Of a DNA stretch of 64,000 nucleotides, positions 63,401 through 64,000 are shown in pieces. The notes under the pieces are model-generated. The model ran no database searches and was not told where the DNA came from. It saw nothing but the letters and a program-made list of their open reading frames with translations. Numbering within the stretch: the stretch's first letter is position 1; each line of letters begins with the position of its first letter. Source of the stretch: Centropus unirufus. Taxonomy: Eukaryota > Chordata > Aves > Cuculiformes > Centropidae. The stretch spans positions 1,007,642 through 1,071,641 of the forward strand of contig VYZI01000018.1 in assembly GCA_013397695.1 (NCBI GenBank), given 5' to 3'. The translations under genes and the position numbers were made by a program.

Positions 63401-64000
63401 CCTGATTGAACCGGTGGAGAGCGGTGAGGAGGAGGGCAATCCAGTCAAAGGAGAAGGCAGGGATGTGTGTTTCCATTCATCCACCTGAGCAGATTTTAAC
63501 AGTGTGCATGAAATCCACTGACCAGGTAGGACAAGAGGCGTAGGTGTGTGTCTATACTTTATTCTGCAGCAGCCAAGTTTTCAATTCTGCAGAGGGCCTT
63601 TGAATTTTTGTGGTTATTTGAACTGAATTTGGGGAGCAGAATTTTGCTCTCTGTAAATTCTTCCAGCTGAGGCTGCTTTCCCTTCTCAATGCAAGGGGTG
63701 GTGCTCACCAACTTTAAGTCAATATAATTTTTTCTTTTGTTGCCTCCTGCTGCCTGCAATATGAAACAGAGAAGATATAGTCATGTCAGTAGATAACACA
63801 TCTTAATGGTAAGAAAATTTAAGTTAGACTGATCTTAGATTTTAATAGCAGATGCTGATTTAATACTGTGCAACTGTTGCTGATGCATACAGTGGTGACA
63901 ACTCTGTTATTATGCATGTTGAATGTTAATATGGTATTTGCTTTTTTATTCAACTCAATTTTCTTCCAATTTTTCTCTTCCTTTATGTGTTTCTTTTAAT
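57481..64000. other. Intergenic sequence, no gene recognised
   Basis: A+T-rich DNA up to the window end with one (AC)n microsatellite at 62382. From known vertebrate gene order I would expect SESTD1 to follow ZNF385B, but no exon or CpG-island-like promoter for it is visible here, so it probably starts beyond the window. Confidence 0.55.
62382..62402. repeat. (AC)n microsatellite
   Basis: About ten uninterrupted CA units. A likely length-variable simple repeat in intergenic DNA. Confidence 0.95.

Noticed and set aside
1..64000. Search for tRNA, rRNA, CRISPR arrays, bacterial-type operons or viral genes
   Set aside because: Nothing of these kinds is supported. The window is spliced vertebrate DNA with LINE remnants only.

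Overview
The window reads as nuclear DNA from a vertebrate, most likely a bird. It is A+T rich and has no operon-like gene packing. Its only recognisable interspersed repeats are CR1-type LINE fragments; I see no Alu/B1-like SINEs or L1. Its one clear gene is a spliced zinc-finger gene whose exons I recognise as ZNF385B (zinc finger protein 385B). An 11-base run of N (26125-26135) marks an assembly gap. I cannot fix the species from the sequence alone.

Layout. From 1 to 12679 there is non-coding sequence, probably an intron of the longer ZNF385B transcript, with three CR1 remnants. Six + strand exons follow at 12680-12790, 22888-23050, 36783-37028, 38145-38323, 39428-39529 and 41124-41342. 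They join in one open frame of 1020 bases (339 residues plus stop), with AG/GT borders at every internal junction. The 3' untranslated region runs from 41343 to about 42590, with AATAAA at 42561 and a second signal at 42680. The remaining 21 kb is intergenic, with one long degenerate CR1 copy (about 45440-46770), a smaller one (about 57365-57480) and an (AC)n microsatellite.

The joined protein has three U1/matrin-like C2H2 fingers of the form C-X2-C-X12-H-X5-H, with metal ligands at 27/30/43/49, 155/158/171/177 and 218/221/234/240. A Ser/Pro/Ala-rich linker with an acidic patch separates fingers 1 and 2, and the C-terminal tail is rich in Ala and Pro. Every finger is split by an intron, so exon choice decides which fingers survive. 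The known long isoforms of this family have another N-terminal finger; its exons and the promoter are not seen here and should lie upstream. No CpG-island-like stretch is visible.

The points most worth a second look are: a truncated CR1 copy in intron 1 joined to an unrecognised, coding-looking minus-strand stretch (16451-16768); a weak splice donor after exon 2 with an in-frame stop two codons beyond it; and an alternative in-frame acceptor, plus a NAGNAG acceptor, before the third exon.
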